Shown piece by piece: positions 17,546 through 25,766 of a stretch of 64,000 nt of DNA. The notes beneath the pieces were generated by a model. It was not told the DNA's origin. It did no database searches and saw nothing but the letters and a program-made list of their open reading frames with translations. Numbering within the stretch: position 1 is the first letter of the stretch; each line of letters begins with the position of its first letter. Origin of the DNA: Candidatus Coatesiibacteriota bacterium (GTDB taxonomy: Bacteria; RBG-13-66-14; B26-G2; JAUVZD01); assembly GCA_030602715.1 (NCBI GenBank), contig JAUVZD010000010.1:62001-126000 (forward strand), given 5' to 3'. Both the position numbers and the translations under genes were made by a program.

Positions 17546-17682
17546 TGCTTCCCCCTTCAATCCTGACCCCAGCCTTCGTCTCCACCACATTAGTGGAGTG
17601 CGGCCGGGGCGAGGATGATGAAAGAGATAGGTTGGTTACAGAACAGACTGCAGTCTTCTTAACCTGGGAAAGAGCGATTACA

Positions 17683-18297
17683 TCAGATAGTTGAGTAGTA
17701 ATAGGCCAGGATGTATCCCACGGTGGTTGGTTCAACGTCCAGTAGAGTGCCTCCGGTCTTATCCCGCCAGATGGTTATCCGCCAGGTGGCTGTTTCGTCC
17801 TTGCCGAACTCAAAGTCGCAGAGTCCGCTGGCATCCAAGCCGTAGTGTTCAGTTACCGTCACCAGCAGACTGGTGGAGAAGTTATTTTTGGTAAAGGTGG
17901 TATCCCCCTCATCGGGCTTGCCGAATGCGTCCTCACCATCCGCCAGGGCGGGAAAGCTCATGTCAATACTAAAGGCATCGGCGAAAAGATTCTCTATAGC
18001 GGCAAAAAGCTCGGTCTTTCCCCAGGAGGAGGGGATGGTGTAGCCGTTTACATCCTGCCCCACATCTGAGGTGGCGAAGAAGAAACTAATATCGGAGGAG
18101 AGGGTTGCATCCACCCTATCATTAATGTCTGCTTCCTGATAGTTGTTGAAGCAATATACCAACTCCACGAGAACCTCATAGGGGGAGTTGACGTCCGGGA
18201 TTCCTCCATTTCCATTTCCATTCCCTCCGTCTCCATCGCAGGAAACGAGAGCCACGAAGGCGAGTGCGGTAAGAATGATAACCGTCCTTGAGAACAT
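17683..18297 (-). CDS. Array lipoprotein 5 with Gly/Asn linker
   Basis: A 204-residue member with signal MFSRTVIILTALAFVALVSC|DG. Directly after the lipid-anchored cysteine comes a flexible GDGGNGNGNGGIPD linker that copies 1-4 lack. The domain keeps the family signature (LVELVYCFNNYQEADINDRVDA, DVGQDVNGYTIPSSWGKTE, FGKPDEGDTTFT, WRITIWRDKT). A linker before an otherwise conserved domain is typical of lipoproteins that reach away from the membrane. Sequence drift from copies 1-4 shows this is an older duplicate. Confidence 0.84.
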   Translation of the reverse strand: MFSRTVIILTALAFVALVSCDGDGGNGNGNGGIPDVNSPYEVLVELVYCFNNYQEADINDRVDATLSSDISFFFATSDVGQDVNGYTIPSSWGKTELFAAIENLFADAFSIDMSFPALADGEDAFGKPDEGDTTFTKNNFSTSLLVTVTEHYGLDASGLCDFEFGKDETATWRITIWRDKTGGTLLDVEPTTVGYILAYYYSTI

Positions 18298-18353
18298 CGC
18301 TTTCTCCTTGATTTATAGTTTAAACATCGGGTTAATTTTCTGGAAGCGGGAAG

Positions 18354-18920
18354 TTAGAATGAGGTATAGAATTTTACCTTAATCCAACCCCAGCTTTGAC
18401 CGCCATCGTCGGTGTCGTCCCAGAGCTGGTAGATGAGCCAGTTGCCGTCTTCGTCCTGGCGAAACTCTATGTCCACCCTGCCGGCAGCGTGGTAGGAGCT
18501 ACTTGGATTGGCCTGGACTTTCAGGTCAACATCCACATCCTCTACCAGGTAGCTCTCCCCGCTGGGGCTTCCCAAGCCGGTATCCACCATAGGGATGCTA
18601 AGTGTGATGGACTGCACATTGTCAAAGAGCAGACCGGTGGCGACGGTGTCCTTGGAGCGGGTCCAGGTTTCCGGTATATCGTAATCGCCGACGGTGGTGC
18701 CTACATCCTCGTCCCGGAAGTGGAAGGTGTAGGATGGATGCAGGCAGGATTTGTATATGGACTTGGCGTTGGCGAAGTTATGGTGATTGTAGGCATAGAC
18801 CAGGTCGGAGAGAGTATCTGTGGGAGATAGGGGGCTTATCCCGGAACATCGGGGTAGCGCCAGAAGAAAGAGCAGCAGGGCGATTGTGAGTAAGGGTTTT
18901 TGCATCCGATGGACGGTCAT
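18354..18920 (-). CDS. Array lipoprotein 6, divergent
   Basis: About 188 residues. I choose the ATG at 18920 because GAGGTGA precedes it by 6 bases and the signal (PLLTIALLLFLLALPRC|SG) then falls at the N-terminus; a longer frame to 19028 overlaps copy 7. The family pattern persists in weaker form: LSDLVYAYNHHNFANAKSIY, FHFRDEDVGTTVGDYDIPETW, and the closing GNWLIYQLWDDTDD. It lacks the FGKPDEGDTTF loop, which is reduced to GSPSGESYLVED. It ends in FYTSF. Confidence 0.8.
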   Translation of the reverse strand: MTVHRMQKPLLTIALLLFLLALPRCSGISPLSPTDTLSDLVYAYNHHNFANAKSIYKSCLHPSYTFHFRDEDVGTTVGDYDIPETWTRSKDTVATGLLFDNVQSITLSIPMVDTGLGSPSGESYLVEDVDVDLKVQANPSSSYHAAGRVDIEFRQDEDGNWLIYQLWDDTDDGGQSWGWIKVKFYTSF

Positions 18921-18934
18921 GTCTGTCACCTCGC

Positions 18935-19546
18935 TTAAAAGTGCTTGGAGTAATATTCCGCTTTTATGGCACCGATACTGGTGGTGGTGGTGCCTGAACT
19001 CGCCGATTCGTTGGTTAGGTCGTGCCACTCCAGGAGTTTCCAGCGCCCGTCGTCCTGTTTGACGAAGAGGAAATTGCAGGTGCCCGAAGCCTCCAATCTT
19101 TCGTCTTCCCCGGGGTCAACCAGGAACCTGACGGTGATGCCGGGGGTCCAGAACTCATCGGCATCGCCTGGGGGAGTGGGAAAGCTCTCCTCCTCCAGAA
19201 GCTCCACCCGGAAGGATATGGACATCACCCGGTTGAACAGCTCCTTTATGGCAGTCCTCTCGTGGGACTTGTCCCACATTTGGGGCACCGTGAAATCGCT
19301 GTAGGTGTCGCCGATGTCCAGCTTTGAGAAGTGGAAGGTAAAGTCATCGTCCAGAGCGCTGGTATAACGGCTCAAAGAGTCAACGAAGAAATGCTCCTCG
19401 CAGGCGGTGATTATCTGCTCAAGACAGCTTGCCGGGGAGAAAAGCGAGCCGTGGTAATCGTAGGTTTCGCAGGTTGTAAATAGTATAAGCGGGAGGAGAA
19501 GGAGCAGGACCGCTTTCGGAAAGGTATGTTTGTTTTTCTTATCCAT
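18935..19546 (-). CDS. Array lipoprotein 7, divergent
   Basis: A 203-residue member and the promoter-proximal gene of the array. The signal VLLLLLPLILFTTC|ET gives a lipobox less standard than its relatives. Recognisable family features are FVDSLSRYTSALDDDFTFHF, KLDIGDTYSDFTVPQMWDKSH and DGRWKLLEWHDLTNE. The FGKPDEGD loop is replaced by FPTPPGDADEFW. It follows the FtsB/DivIC-like gene by 25 bp on the same strand, so the array is probably read through from the enolase promoter. Confidence 0.8.
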   Translation of the reverse strand: MDKKNKHTFPKAVLLLLLPLILFTTCETYDYHGSLFSPASCLEQIITACEEHFFVDSLSRYTSALDDDFTFHFSKLDIGDTYSDFTVPQMWDKSHERTAIKELFNRVMSISFRVELLEEESFPTPPGDADEFWTPGITVRFLVDPGEDERLEASGTCNFLFVKQDDGRWKLLEWHDLTNESASSGTTTTSIGAIKAEYYSKHF

Positions 19547-19571
19547 GATTGTTTGTCGTTCTCAGTTTCTC

Positions 19572-19958
19572 TCACTCCGTGGACTCTTCATCGGACGGAG
19601 GTTGCACGAAACGGAAGATAATCTCATCCGGCTCGCTTAAGCCCAGACCCTCCCGGGCCAGTTTCTCTACTCTCTCCAGTCGGGCTTCTTCATCCTCCAG
19701 GTCCTTACGCAACTGCAGGTTCTCATCTTTCAGGGTTCCAACCTCCTTCTCCAGGGCGGAGTTTTCTTCCTGCAATTTGCGCATTTTCAGGAATCCAAAC
19801 TCACTGCCGATGAAGATATAACCCAAACCCCCTAAGACAACTACGCTGATAATGACCAGAAGAACCACCTTCCGGCGGGAGCGCCTGCGCAGTTGGCTCT
19901 CTCGCTTTCTCAGAGAGTCCGACATAACCACAGGATTCTTCTGCTTCCTCCAAGACAT
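19572..19958 (-). CDS. FtsB/DivIC-like septum formation initiator
   Basis: A small bitopic membrane protein of about 128 residues. A basic cytoplasmic N-terminus (KRESQLRRRSRRK) leads to one transmembrane helix (VVLLVIISVVVLGGLGYIF), then a coiled coil (KLQEENSALEKEVGTLKDENLQLRKDLEDEEARLERVEKLARE) and a C-terminal GLSEPDEIIFRF, which is the usual end of the FtsB/DivIC domain. These proteins bridge early and late divisome components. Possible starts are GTG at 19976 (overlapping the eno stop), ATG at 19958 and ATG at 19925. Gene order eno-ftsB is classical in many bacteria, which supports the call. Confidence 0.87.
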   Translation of the reverse strand: MSWRKQKNPVVMSDSLRKRESQLRRRSRRKVVLLVIISVVVLGGLGYIFIGSEFGFLKMRKLQEENSALEKEVGTLKDENLQLRKDLEDEEARLERVEKLAREGLGLSEPDEIIFRFVQPPSDEESTE

Positions 19959-19972
19959 ATCGTTTGCCTGAC

Positions 19973-21256
19973 TCACCTTCTGGGGTTGAGGGCACTGGCG
20001 CCGGCATAGCGGGCATTTTCCCCCAGCTCCTCCTCAATGCGCAGAAGCTGGTTATACTTACAGGCGCGTTCGCTTCGGGCCGGTGCGCCGGTCTTAATCT
20101 GACCCAGGTTTAAGGCTACCGCTAAATCGGCGATGAAGCTGTCTTCGGTCTCCCCCGAACGGTGGGAGAGGACGCAGGTGTAACCCGCCCGGCGAGCCAC
20201 ATCAACCGCTTCCAGAGTCTCGGTGAGGGTGCCTATCTGGTTGAGCTTGATGAGCACCGAGTTGCAGATTCCCTCCTTTATGGCTTCTCTGATGCGTTCG
20301 GTATTGGTAACCAGCAGGTCATCGCCGACCAGTTGAACCTTCTCACCCAGCTCATCGGTCAGTAGCTTCCAGCCCTCCCGGTCATCTTCCGCCATGCCGT
20401 CTTCTATGGATACGATGGGATACTTACCCACCCAGGAGGAATATAGAGCGACTAACTCTTTGGAGTCCAGGGTTTTTCCCTCGCCGGAGAGCTGGTATTT
20501 GCCCTTTTTGCGAAACTCGCTTGCCGCGGCGTCAATGCCCAGAGCAATCTGCTCCCCCGGTTTGTATCCGGCTTTCTTTATCGCCCCAATAATTACATCC
20601 AGGGCTTTTTGGTTGGAATCCAGGTCGGGGGCAAATCCGCCTTCGTCGCCGACTGCGGTGGACAATTTTTTCCCCTTGAGCACCTTTTTCAGGTGATGAT
20701 AGACCTCCACCCCGGCACGTAGAGCTGTATGGAAGCTATTGAAGCCCAGGGGAAGGACCATGAATTCCTGGATATCCACATTGTTGTCGGCGTGGGCGCC
20801 GCCGTTTATGATGTTCATCTGGGGGAGGGGAAGAAGATAGCCGTTCACTCCACCAAGGTATTGATATAGGTTCAATCCCAGGGAGACCGCCGCTGAACGG
20901 GCCACGGCTAAGGAGACAGCCAGGGTGGCATTTGCCCCCAGGACAGCTTTGTTGGGGGTGCCGTCTATCTCTTTCAGTGCCCGGTCAATGCTCCGCTGGT
21001 CTATGGCGTCCATCCCCATAATCTGGGGGGCGATTATCTCATCAACATTAGCCTTTGCCTTGAGCACCCCCTTGCCCAAATAGACATCTTCATCCTCATC
21101 ACGGAGTTCCACAGCCTCATATTTGCCGACGGAGGCGCCCGAGGGGACCGACGCCTGCCCGGTGGAGCCGTCATCCAGGACGATGCTTACCTCCAGAGTG
21201 GGGTTTGCTCTGGAATCAAGTATCTGGCGGGAGAAGATGGCGTATATATTGGACAT
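19973..21256 (-). CDS. eno: Enolase
   Basis: A 427-residue phosphopyruvate hydratase of glycolysis, full length. The opening [20 protein letters not shown] is typical, followed by the mobile loop [18 protein letters not shown]. Catalytic and metal-binding segments are present: [43 protein letters not shown] and [19 protein letters not shown]. It is the first gene after a clear promoter and is followed by the FtsB/DivIC-like gene. Confidence 0.99.
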   Translation of the reverse strand: MSNIYAIFSRQILDSRANPTLEVSIVLDDGSTGQASVPSGASVGKYEAVELRDEDEDVYLGKGVLKAKANVDEIIAPQIMGMDAIDQRSIDRALKEIDGTPNKAVLGANATLAVSLAVARSAAVSLGLNLYQYLGGVNGYLLPLPQMNIINGGAHADNNVDIQEFMVLPLGFNSFHTALRAGVEVYHHLKKVLKGKKLSTAVGDEGGFAPDLDSNQKALDVIIGAIKKAGYKPGEQIALGIDAAASEFRKKGKYQLSGEGKTLDSKELVALYSSWVGKYPIVSIEDGMAEDDREGWKLLTDELGEKVQLVGDDLLVTNTERIREAIKEGICNSVLIKLNQIGTLTETLEAVDVARRAGYTCVLSHRSGETEDSFIADLAVALNLGQIKTGAPARSERACKYNQLLRIEEELGENARYAGASALNPRR

Positions 21257-21283
21257 AGCGGGCTCCTTTATAAATTTGCGCTG

Positions 21284-21312
21284 ATTATATCAAAATAATA
21301 TATTCTTTTCAA
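21284..21312 (-). promoter_or_regulatory. eno promoter
   Basis: On the minus strand TTGAAA (21312-21307), a 17-nt spacer and TATAAT (21289-21284) stand 27 bases ahead of the eno start. AAAGGAGCC serves as the ribosome site. Confidence 0.75.
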
Positions 21313-21326
21313 GCCGATAAATCGGC
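21313..21326. repeat. Palindrome abutting the eno -35 box
   Basis: GCCGATAAATCGGC is a 6-bp perfect inverted repeat with an AA centre, immediately upstream of the eno -35 hexamer. It could be an operator or an extra hairpin belonging to the adjacent terminator. Confidence 0.4.
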
Positions 21327-21353
21327 AAAAATAAAGAGGGCTTCCGCCCTCTT
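21327..21353 (-). terminator. Terminator of the TPR lipoprotein gene
   Basis: AAGAGGGC and GCCCTCTT form an 8-bp stem with a 4-nt loop. Read on the minus strand it is followed by a T-rich tract (TTTATTTTT). Confidence 0.8.
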
Positions 21354-21375
21354 CATGGACAGGTCAGGATGGCTA

Positions 21376-22428
21376 TTACTGAGAGCTCTCCAGCTCTTCA
21401 ATTTTCTTGCTGGCTTCCAGAGCCTTCTCGGTTTCACCTATTTTGCCGTAGGCTTGAACCAGGCGAGCCCAGGCGACTATGTCGTCGGGGATTATCTCCA
21501 CATACTTCTCAAAATGGGGGATGGCGGAGTTGTAGTCAAGGTCGTTGTCCATGTAGATACAGCCGATGTAGTAGATGGCGTCGCTGTGCTCGGGGTCCAT
21601 TTCCATGGTCTGTGTATAGAAACCTTTGGCGGACTCCAATTCCCCGGCCAGATGGTGGGAGCGGGCTACCTTATAAGTGATCTCCGGATTATCCGGATTC
21701 ATGGTCAGCAACTGTTCAAGAATTAAGCTCGCCTCCTCCATCATTCCGGCGTCCAGATAGGCGCTGGATAGGTTGGTAAGATACTCAACATTTTCCGGGT
21801 CCATTGAAAGCGCATGCTTAAAGCTGTCAATAGCTACCAGCTGAAGTTCATCTATCTCCTCATCCAGGGCATCCACCTGAGCTTGAAGCTCGGCGACCTC
21901 CTCCTCGGTAAGCTGGGGGTCTTTCATCTGTTCCTCAAGGTTTGCCGCTTCTATATTCTTTTCCTGGGACAACAGAGTTGCCGAAGCGCCAGAACCGAAG
22001 AAGCTCTCCTTCTTGCTGGGGTCCAACTTGGAGCATAGCTGGAAATACTCCAAAGCCTTTCCTAAATCCCCGCTTTCAAACTCAAACAGGGCGAAATCGT
22101 GATAGACCCTAAACCATACCTCTTCACGAGCGTCGGCGATCTTATCGCTCATCTTTGCGGAGACATCCTTCTCTTCGGCTATGTTTAAATGCTCCAATGC
22201 ATTTTCAAAATCATTCTTGTTGACATAAGCTTTAGCCATATAAAGATGTATCTCTGGATTGGTCGGGTCGTCCTTGAGGGCCAGTTCAAAGTGAGCTATT
22301 GCCTCATCAAAGCGCCCGGCGTTTAGGTGGACGATTCCTCCTTCAAACTCGGGGGCTTTACAGCCGGCAACGGCAAGCATAATCAGAAGACCGCCTACAA
22401 GAAGCCCCGCTCCTCTTCTCAAATACAT
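21376..22428 (-). CDS. TPR-repeat lipoprotein
   Basis: This 350-residue protein opens with a lipoprotein signal (RRGAGLLVGGLLIMLAVAGC|K), so it is lipid-anchored at a membrane surface. The rest is TPR repeats: AGRFDEAIAHFELALKDDP, EIHLYMAKAYVNKNDFENA, ALEYFQLCSKLDPSK and later NVEYLTNLSSAYLDAGMMEEA, with about six units. A charged coiled-coil-like insert (KNIEAANLEEQMKDPQL, VAELQAQVDALDEEIDELQ) splits the array at about residues 155-195. It has its own promoter and terminator and is thus monocistronic. The partner is unknown. Confidence 0.88.
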   Translation of the reverse strand: MYLRRGAGLLVGGLLIMLAVAGCKAPEFEGGIVHLNAGRFDEAIAHFELALKDDPTNPEIHLYMAKAYVNKNDFENALEHLNIAEEKDVSAKMSDKIADAREEVWFRVYHDFALFEFESGDLGKALEYFQLCSKLDPSKKESFFGSGASATLLSQEKNIEAANLEEQMKDPQLTEEEVAELQAQVDALDEEIDELQLVAIDSFKHALSMDPENVEYLTNLSSAYLDAGMMEEASLILEQLLTMNPDNPEITYKVARSHHLAGELESAKGFYTQTMEMDPEHSDAIYYIGCIYMDNDLDYNSAIPHFEKYVEIIPDDIVAWARLVQAYGKIGETEKALEASKKIEELESSQ

Positions 22429-22495
22429 ACGGTTTCACCTCCGAAAGAATTTGAAAATTATTTGCAGAAAGAGATTTTTTTAAAAATAAGGTAAA

Positions 22496-22524
22496 ATTTT
22501 ACTATAAGCGGTATATATTGTCAA
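22496..22524 (-). promoter_or_regulatory. Promoter of the TPR lipoprotein gene
   Basis: Minus-strand TTGACA (22524-22519), a 17-nt AT-rich spacer and TAAAAT (22501-22496), about 68 bases before the start codon, in an AT-rich 140-bp gap. Confidence 0.7.
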
Positions 22525-22569
22525 TTCAAAAAAACGGAAAATAGACCCATTGAATCCCAAAGCTACTCC

Positions 22570-24957
22570 TCACCAGCTCACGGTCATCTTCCCCTCCCTC
22601 ACCTCCACGGTTATCACTCCCACATCGCCGGTAACCCAGTAGGGTATGTCCCCATCCTCAAGCGCCTTCTCGGTGTGGGGGCTGGGCCAGCTGTCACTGC
22701 GCCTGCTGGTGATGACCGCCAGAAGGGGGTCAACCACCGCCAGATACTCCCAGGGATTCTCCAGCTTACTTCCGTGGTGGGGCATCTTCAGCACCGCCTC
22801 ACCCCAATCGTTCCAGTCCCTGGGCAGAGGAGGGATGGCTTCCCGGTCGCCGGTGAACAGGAATTTAGCCCCATCATATTCAACAATCAGCACTGCGGAG
22901 AGTTTGTTTATATAATTGTCGTCATATCCTTCCACGGGGAGGAAGGGGGGAAGCTCAATGGGTGCGGTCATATAGAGGTCGGCGTCGGTATCTGCGAGTT
23001 TCATGTAAGGAAAGATACGCTGATAGCCCGCCCCGGAGCGCCCCAGGGCGGTGAGCATCTCTAAAAAGTTGCGCTCATCCACTGGATATCCAATATCATA
23101 AAGTGCCCCCACCGAGAAGTTGTTTAGGATATAGTCCAGCCCCCCGTCGTGGTCTGCGTTGGGGTGGCTTAAGATGATGCCGTCCAGGTGGTTTATGCCC
23201 AGTCGGCGCAGGTAGGGTGCTACCCGCATCTCCCCTTGATTGTAGCCTCCGAAGTCGTCTCCGCCGTCAAGCAGATACTTTTTCCCCTGCGGGGTCTCAA
23301 TGAGCATTGAATCGCCGCGGGAGACATCCAGGAAAGAGACACGTAAGACGGGCTCCTGGGGTTGGGGAAGCGCAAGCCACACTCCCGCACCGATGGAGCC
23401 TATCAGGCAGATGGCGGCGAAGAAGCGCCACCTCTGCCTAAACAGCATGGGGAGGGCGAGGAGGGCAAGATAATACAAGCCGATCGCCAACCAGGAGGGC
23501 GGCTCCACCCACAGGGAGGCGTGAGGGATGCGACCGAAGCCGACGCCAAACTCAACGGTGGCTTGGGAGAGGACCCATGAAGCCTGGGAGGCAGGCAGTG
23601 CCAGCGGACCGGCGGGTGAGAGGAGCAGGGTGATGAAGCCCAACACCATAGCCGCTGAGGAGAGGGGGACGACTATTACATTGGAGATGAAGGAGATGAT
23701 GGAGAAGCGGAAGAAGTGGTGGGCTAATATGGGGATGACCGCAAGTTGGGCGGAGGTAGTCAAAACCAGGCTGATGGCGACGGCTTTGGGCAGACGGGAG
23801 AAGATGCGGCTGAAGAACGGATAGAGGTAGGCGATGCCGGCGACGGCGGCGAAACTGAGTTGGAAGCCCACATCAAAGAGTATTGCCGGATTGGGCAGAA
23901 GGAGGACGATGAAGGCTATCGCCAGGGAGTTGAGCAGGCGCACCTGGCGGAAGAGGGCTAAAGCTCCCAGAACGACCAGAGCCATGACCAGAGCCCGCAT
24001 CACCGGGGGGTCAAAGCCGGTGGTCAGGGCGTAGAAGATGAGTAGAGGGGCGACGATGAGCGCACAGTTGCGGCGGGTTAAGCCGAGGAGGTTGAGGATG
24101 AAGAAGAGCACCAGGGCGATGATAGAGAGATTCTGTCCGCTTATGGCCAGGATATGCACCACCCCGCTCTCCCGGAAGCCCTCCTCCATCTCCTCGGGGA
24201 TTGCTTCCCGGTCACCGAGGACCATTCCCCGCATAAGCGCCCCGCCTGCTCCGGGAATCAGTCTGCCCAGGGTTTCGCTTCCCTTCTCACGGAAGAGGAA
24301 AGCCAGCTTGAGGATGGGGTTGCCCCAGCCCTCCTTTCGGGAGACGATGCCCTCGGGACTGTATATGGTGAACAGGGAACGCACCCCCCGGGAGAGGAGC
24401 CACAGGCGGTAGTCAAAAGCCCCGGGATAGGAAGGCGGTTGGGGGAGGCGGAGGTTGCCGACCAGTGATACCTCATCGCCGTAGGAGAGATGGGGCGGTT
24501 GCTCCCCTTCTTTGATGTGATAATATAGCGTAGCCCGACAGGTGCCCACCACCGGATGGGTCTTTCCGTCTATGCGAATCTCATTCGCTTTCACCAGGAA
24601 CAGTATCCGTCCCCCCCGGTCATCGGGCGGGGAGGCGATGTTGCCTGCGATCTCCACATCTTTGACGGGGGCGTAGTTGGAGAGCTCTTCTGGCGGTATC
24701 AGCGTCTCCTGGGCGACCATGAGGACGATACCGCCAGCTATGAATCCGGCGAGGATGGCCGGGGAGGAGGGGAGCTTGCGCAGGGACAGGAGGATGGCTG
24801 TGGCGATGGTCAGGGCGAGAATTGCCAGGACAAGCCAGGGATGTGGGGAGAAGCGGTGCCCGAGATAGATGCCCAGTGCCAGGCAGAGCGCCGGGGCGAT
24901 TAGGGGCTGGCGCCTTGCGGCGGCGGATAGGGAACTGAGGGACTCTTTAATAGTCAT
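22570..24957 (-). CDS. comEC: ComEC/Rec2 family DNA-uptake channel
   Basis: A 795-residue inner-membrane protein of natural transformation that carries single-stranded DNA into the cytoplasm. Domains in order are an N-terminal membrane segment, an OB-like soluble DUF4131 region (about 80-200), the Competence domain with HILAISGQNLSII (about residue 270) and about eight helices, and a C-terminal metallo-beta-lactamase domain (about 540-795) with FLDVSRGDSMLIETPQGK, LLDGGDD, SHPNADHDGG, FTGDRE and MPHHGS, a plausible nuclease. Full length for the family. Its first 20 or so codons are duplicated 700 bp upstream, beyond an XRE-gene insert, so its native promoter has probably been displaced. Confidence 0.95.
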   Translation of the reverse strand: MTIKESLSSLSAAARRQPLIAPALCLALGIYLGHRFSPHPWLVLAILALTIATAILLSLRKLPSSPAILAGFIAGGIVLMVAQETLIPPEELSNYAPVKDVEIAGNIASPPDDRGGRILFLVKANEIRIDGKTHPVVGTCRATLYYHIKEGEQPPHLSYGDEVSLVGNLRLPQPPSYPGAFDYRLWLLSRGVRSLFTIYSPEGIVSRKEGWGNPILKLAFLFREKGSETLGRLIPGAGGALMRGMVLGDREAIPEEMEEGFRESGVVHILAISGQNLSIIALVLFFILNLLGLTRRNCALIVAPLLIFYALTTGFDPPVMRALVMALVVLGALALFRQVRLLNSLAIAFIVLLLPNPAILFDVGFQLSFAAVAGIAYLYPFFSRIFSRLPKAVAISLVLTTSAQLAVIPILAHHFFRFSIISFISNVIVVPLSSAAMVLGFITLLLSPAGPLALPASQASWVLSQATVEFGVGFGRIPHASLWVEPPSWLAIGLYYLALLALPMLFRQRWRFFAAICLIGSIGAGVWLALPQPQEPVLRVSFLDVSRGDSMLIETPQGKKYLLDGGDDFGGYNQGEMRVAPYLRRLGINHLDGIILSHPNADHDGGLDYILNNFSVGALYDIGYPVDERNFLEMLTALGRSGAGYQRIFPYMKLADTDADLYMTAPIELPPFLPVEGYDDNYINKLSAVLIVEYDGAKFLFTGDREAIPPLPRDWNDWGEAVLKMPHHGSKLENPWEYLAVVDPLLAVITSRRSDSWPSPHTEKALEDGDIPYWVTGDVGVITVEVREGKMTVSW

Positions 24958-24970
24958 GGGAGGGGCGTAG
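24894..24970. repeat. Direct repeat copy 1 (5' end of comEC)
   Basis: This 77-bp stretch covers the comEC start codon and first codons. It recurs at 25601-25677 in the same orientation with about five mismatches. It forms the left boundary of an AT-rich segment with the XRE gene. Confidence 0.85.
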
Positions 24971-25036
24971 ATGTCCCTACTTGCATGATCAGGGGGCTGG
25001 ATATTTTTCAGGTTTTACAACCGCTTCGGCTAGTGA

Positions 25037-25282
25037 TTATTTACTTCCAAAGTCAGAGTTGGTATTGCTTTCTTGCTCCACCAGCTTCATAAAATCTGAT
25101 AGACTTATCTCAAGAATAGATGTGATTTTGTATAGTGTTTTGAGGGAGGGACTCTTAAGACCTCTTTCTAGTTGGCTAATATATGTGCGATGCAAATCAG
25201 CCTTGAAGCCTAACTGTTCCTGGCTGAGCCCTTTTTGTATTCTCAGTTGCCTCAACACAGTCGCAAATGAGTTGTTAATCAT
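25037..25282 (-). CDS. XRE-family helix-turn-helix regulator (restriction controller-like)
   Basis: This 81-residue protein is essentially one lambda-repressor-like HTH domain: VLRQLRIQKGLSQEQLGFKADLHRTYISQLERG, then SPSLKTLYKITSILEISLSDF. Size and sequence resemble both small phage-type repressors and the controller (C) proteins of restriction-modification systems. TATAAT stands only 8 bases before the ATG and no ribosome site is present, so the mRNA may be leaderless, as is common for C genes. An inverted repeat ATACTAT-N13-ATAGTAT lies over the -35 region. Base composition is visibly more AT-rich than the neighbours, suggesting transfer. The window's restriction-modification pair is about 8.7 kb away. 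Confidence 0.85.
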   Translation of the reverse strand: MINNSFATVLRQLRIQKGLSQEQLGFKADLHRTYISQLERGLKSPSLKTLYKITSILEISLSDFMKLVEQESNTNSDFGSK

Positions 25283-25289
25283 GTCTCAT

Positions 25290-25330
25290 ATTATATACAA
25301 TGAATACTATTATTCTACAGACTATAGTAT
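25290..25330 (-). promoter_or_regulatory. Promoter/operator of the XRE gene
   Basis: A minus-strand -10 TATAAT (25295-25290) has a poor -35 hexamer but is overlapped upstream by ATACTAT (25304-25310) and its inverse ATAGTAT (25324-25330), plus an 8-bp self-palindrome ACTATAGT (25321-25328). This is the layout expected of an autoregulated, activator-dependent promoter. Confidence 0.5.
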
Positions 25331-25407
25331 TAAAACTATGTTTTTGGATTTGGGAAGATTCGCTTAGTATCCCAAAAACACTGAACTGGTGGATAACCGG
25401 AATTGAA

Positions 25408-25435
25408 AAGTTGATTGCCGAAAGGCAATCAACTT
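25408..25435. other. Perfect 12-bp hairpin with GAAA tetraloop
   Basis: AAGTTGATTGCC, GAAA, GGCAATCAACTT form an unbroken stem in the gene-free part of the insert. On the minus strand it is followed by TTCAATT, so it could be a weak terminator or part of a small structured RNA. The rest of 25340-25600 shows no gene. Confidence 0.55.
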
Positions 25436-25600
25436 GAGGTTAGGGTTAGTTTTTGGGGAAGTCCGTGTCCTAATCTTTAACGATTTTGGCAAGGCAGAAG
25501 AGAGTGTCTCCTGGCAATCGCTTCCATAGACGCGCTGACTGTTTGTCCGAATTTACAGTGTCACGGTCTACGGTTTCCTTTCTAATAAATAGTTAGGACA

Positions 25601-25677
25601 GGGCGATTAGGGGCTGGCGTCTTAGGGCGGCGGATAGGGAACTGAGGGACTCTTTAATAGTCATGGAAGGGGGGTAG
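25601..25677. repeat. Direct repeat copy 2 (orphan 5' end of comEC)
   Basis: A second copy of the comEC start region, with an intact minus-strand ATG at 25664 but no gene body behind it. It marks the right boundary of the XRE insert, next to the menA promoter. Confidence 0.85.
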
Positions 25678-25700
25678 GTGCTACGATTTGGAGTATTATC

Positions 25701-25729
25701 TTGACACTACTTTTGGGGTATCGTAACAT
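25701..25729 (+). promoter_or_regulatory. menA promoter
   Basis: TTGACA (25701-25706), a 17-nt spacer and TAACAT (25724-25729) lie 37 bases before the menA-like start. GAGAAAAGGATGGG provides the ribosome site. Confidence 0.7.
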
Positions 25730-25766
25730 ATTGAGAAAATTGCTGAAAGAGAAAAGGATGGGTTAA

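Noticed and set aside
17546-17682. An extra small gene in the gap between array copies 4 and 5
   Set aside because: Open frames here have no ribosome site or signal-like start; the extension to 17590 adds a basic stretch without lipoprotein character.
15124-19546. Invertible shufflon or phase-variation cassette
   Set aside because: All seven genes are in the same orientation, with no inverted repeats or site-specific recombinase nearby; gene conversion accounts for the mosaic blocks.
25340-25600. A small gene in the XRE insert
   Set aside because: No open frame with a ribosome site was found; apart from the hairpin at 25408 the stretch shows only the inverted GTCCTAA/TTAGGAC pair near 25467 and 25593, which is too short to call.
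24894-25677. 77-bp duplication as an integrase attachment site or transposon target duplication
   Set aside because: There is no integrase, recombinase, transposase or terminal inverted repeat; 77 bp is far longer than a usual target duplication. Insertion remains likely but the mechanism is open.
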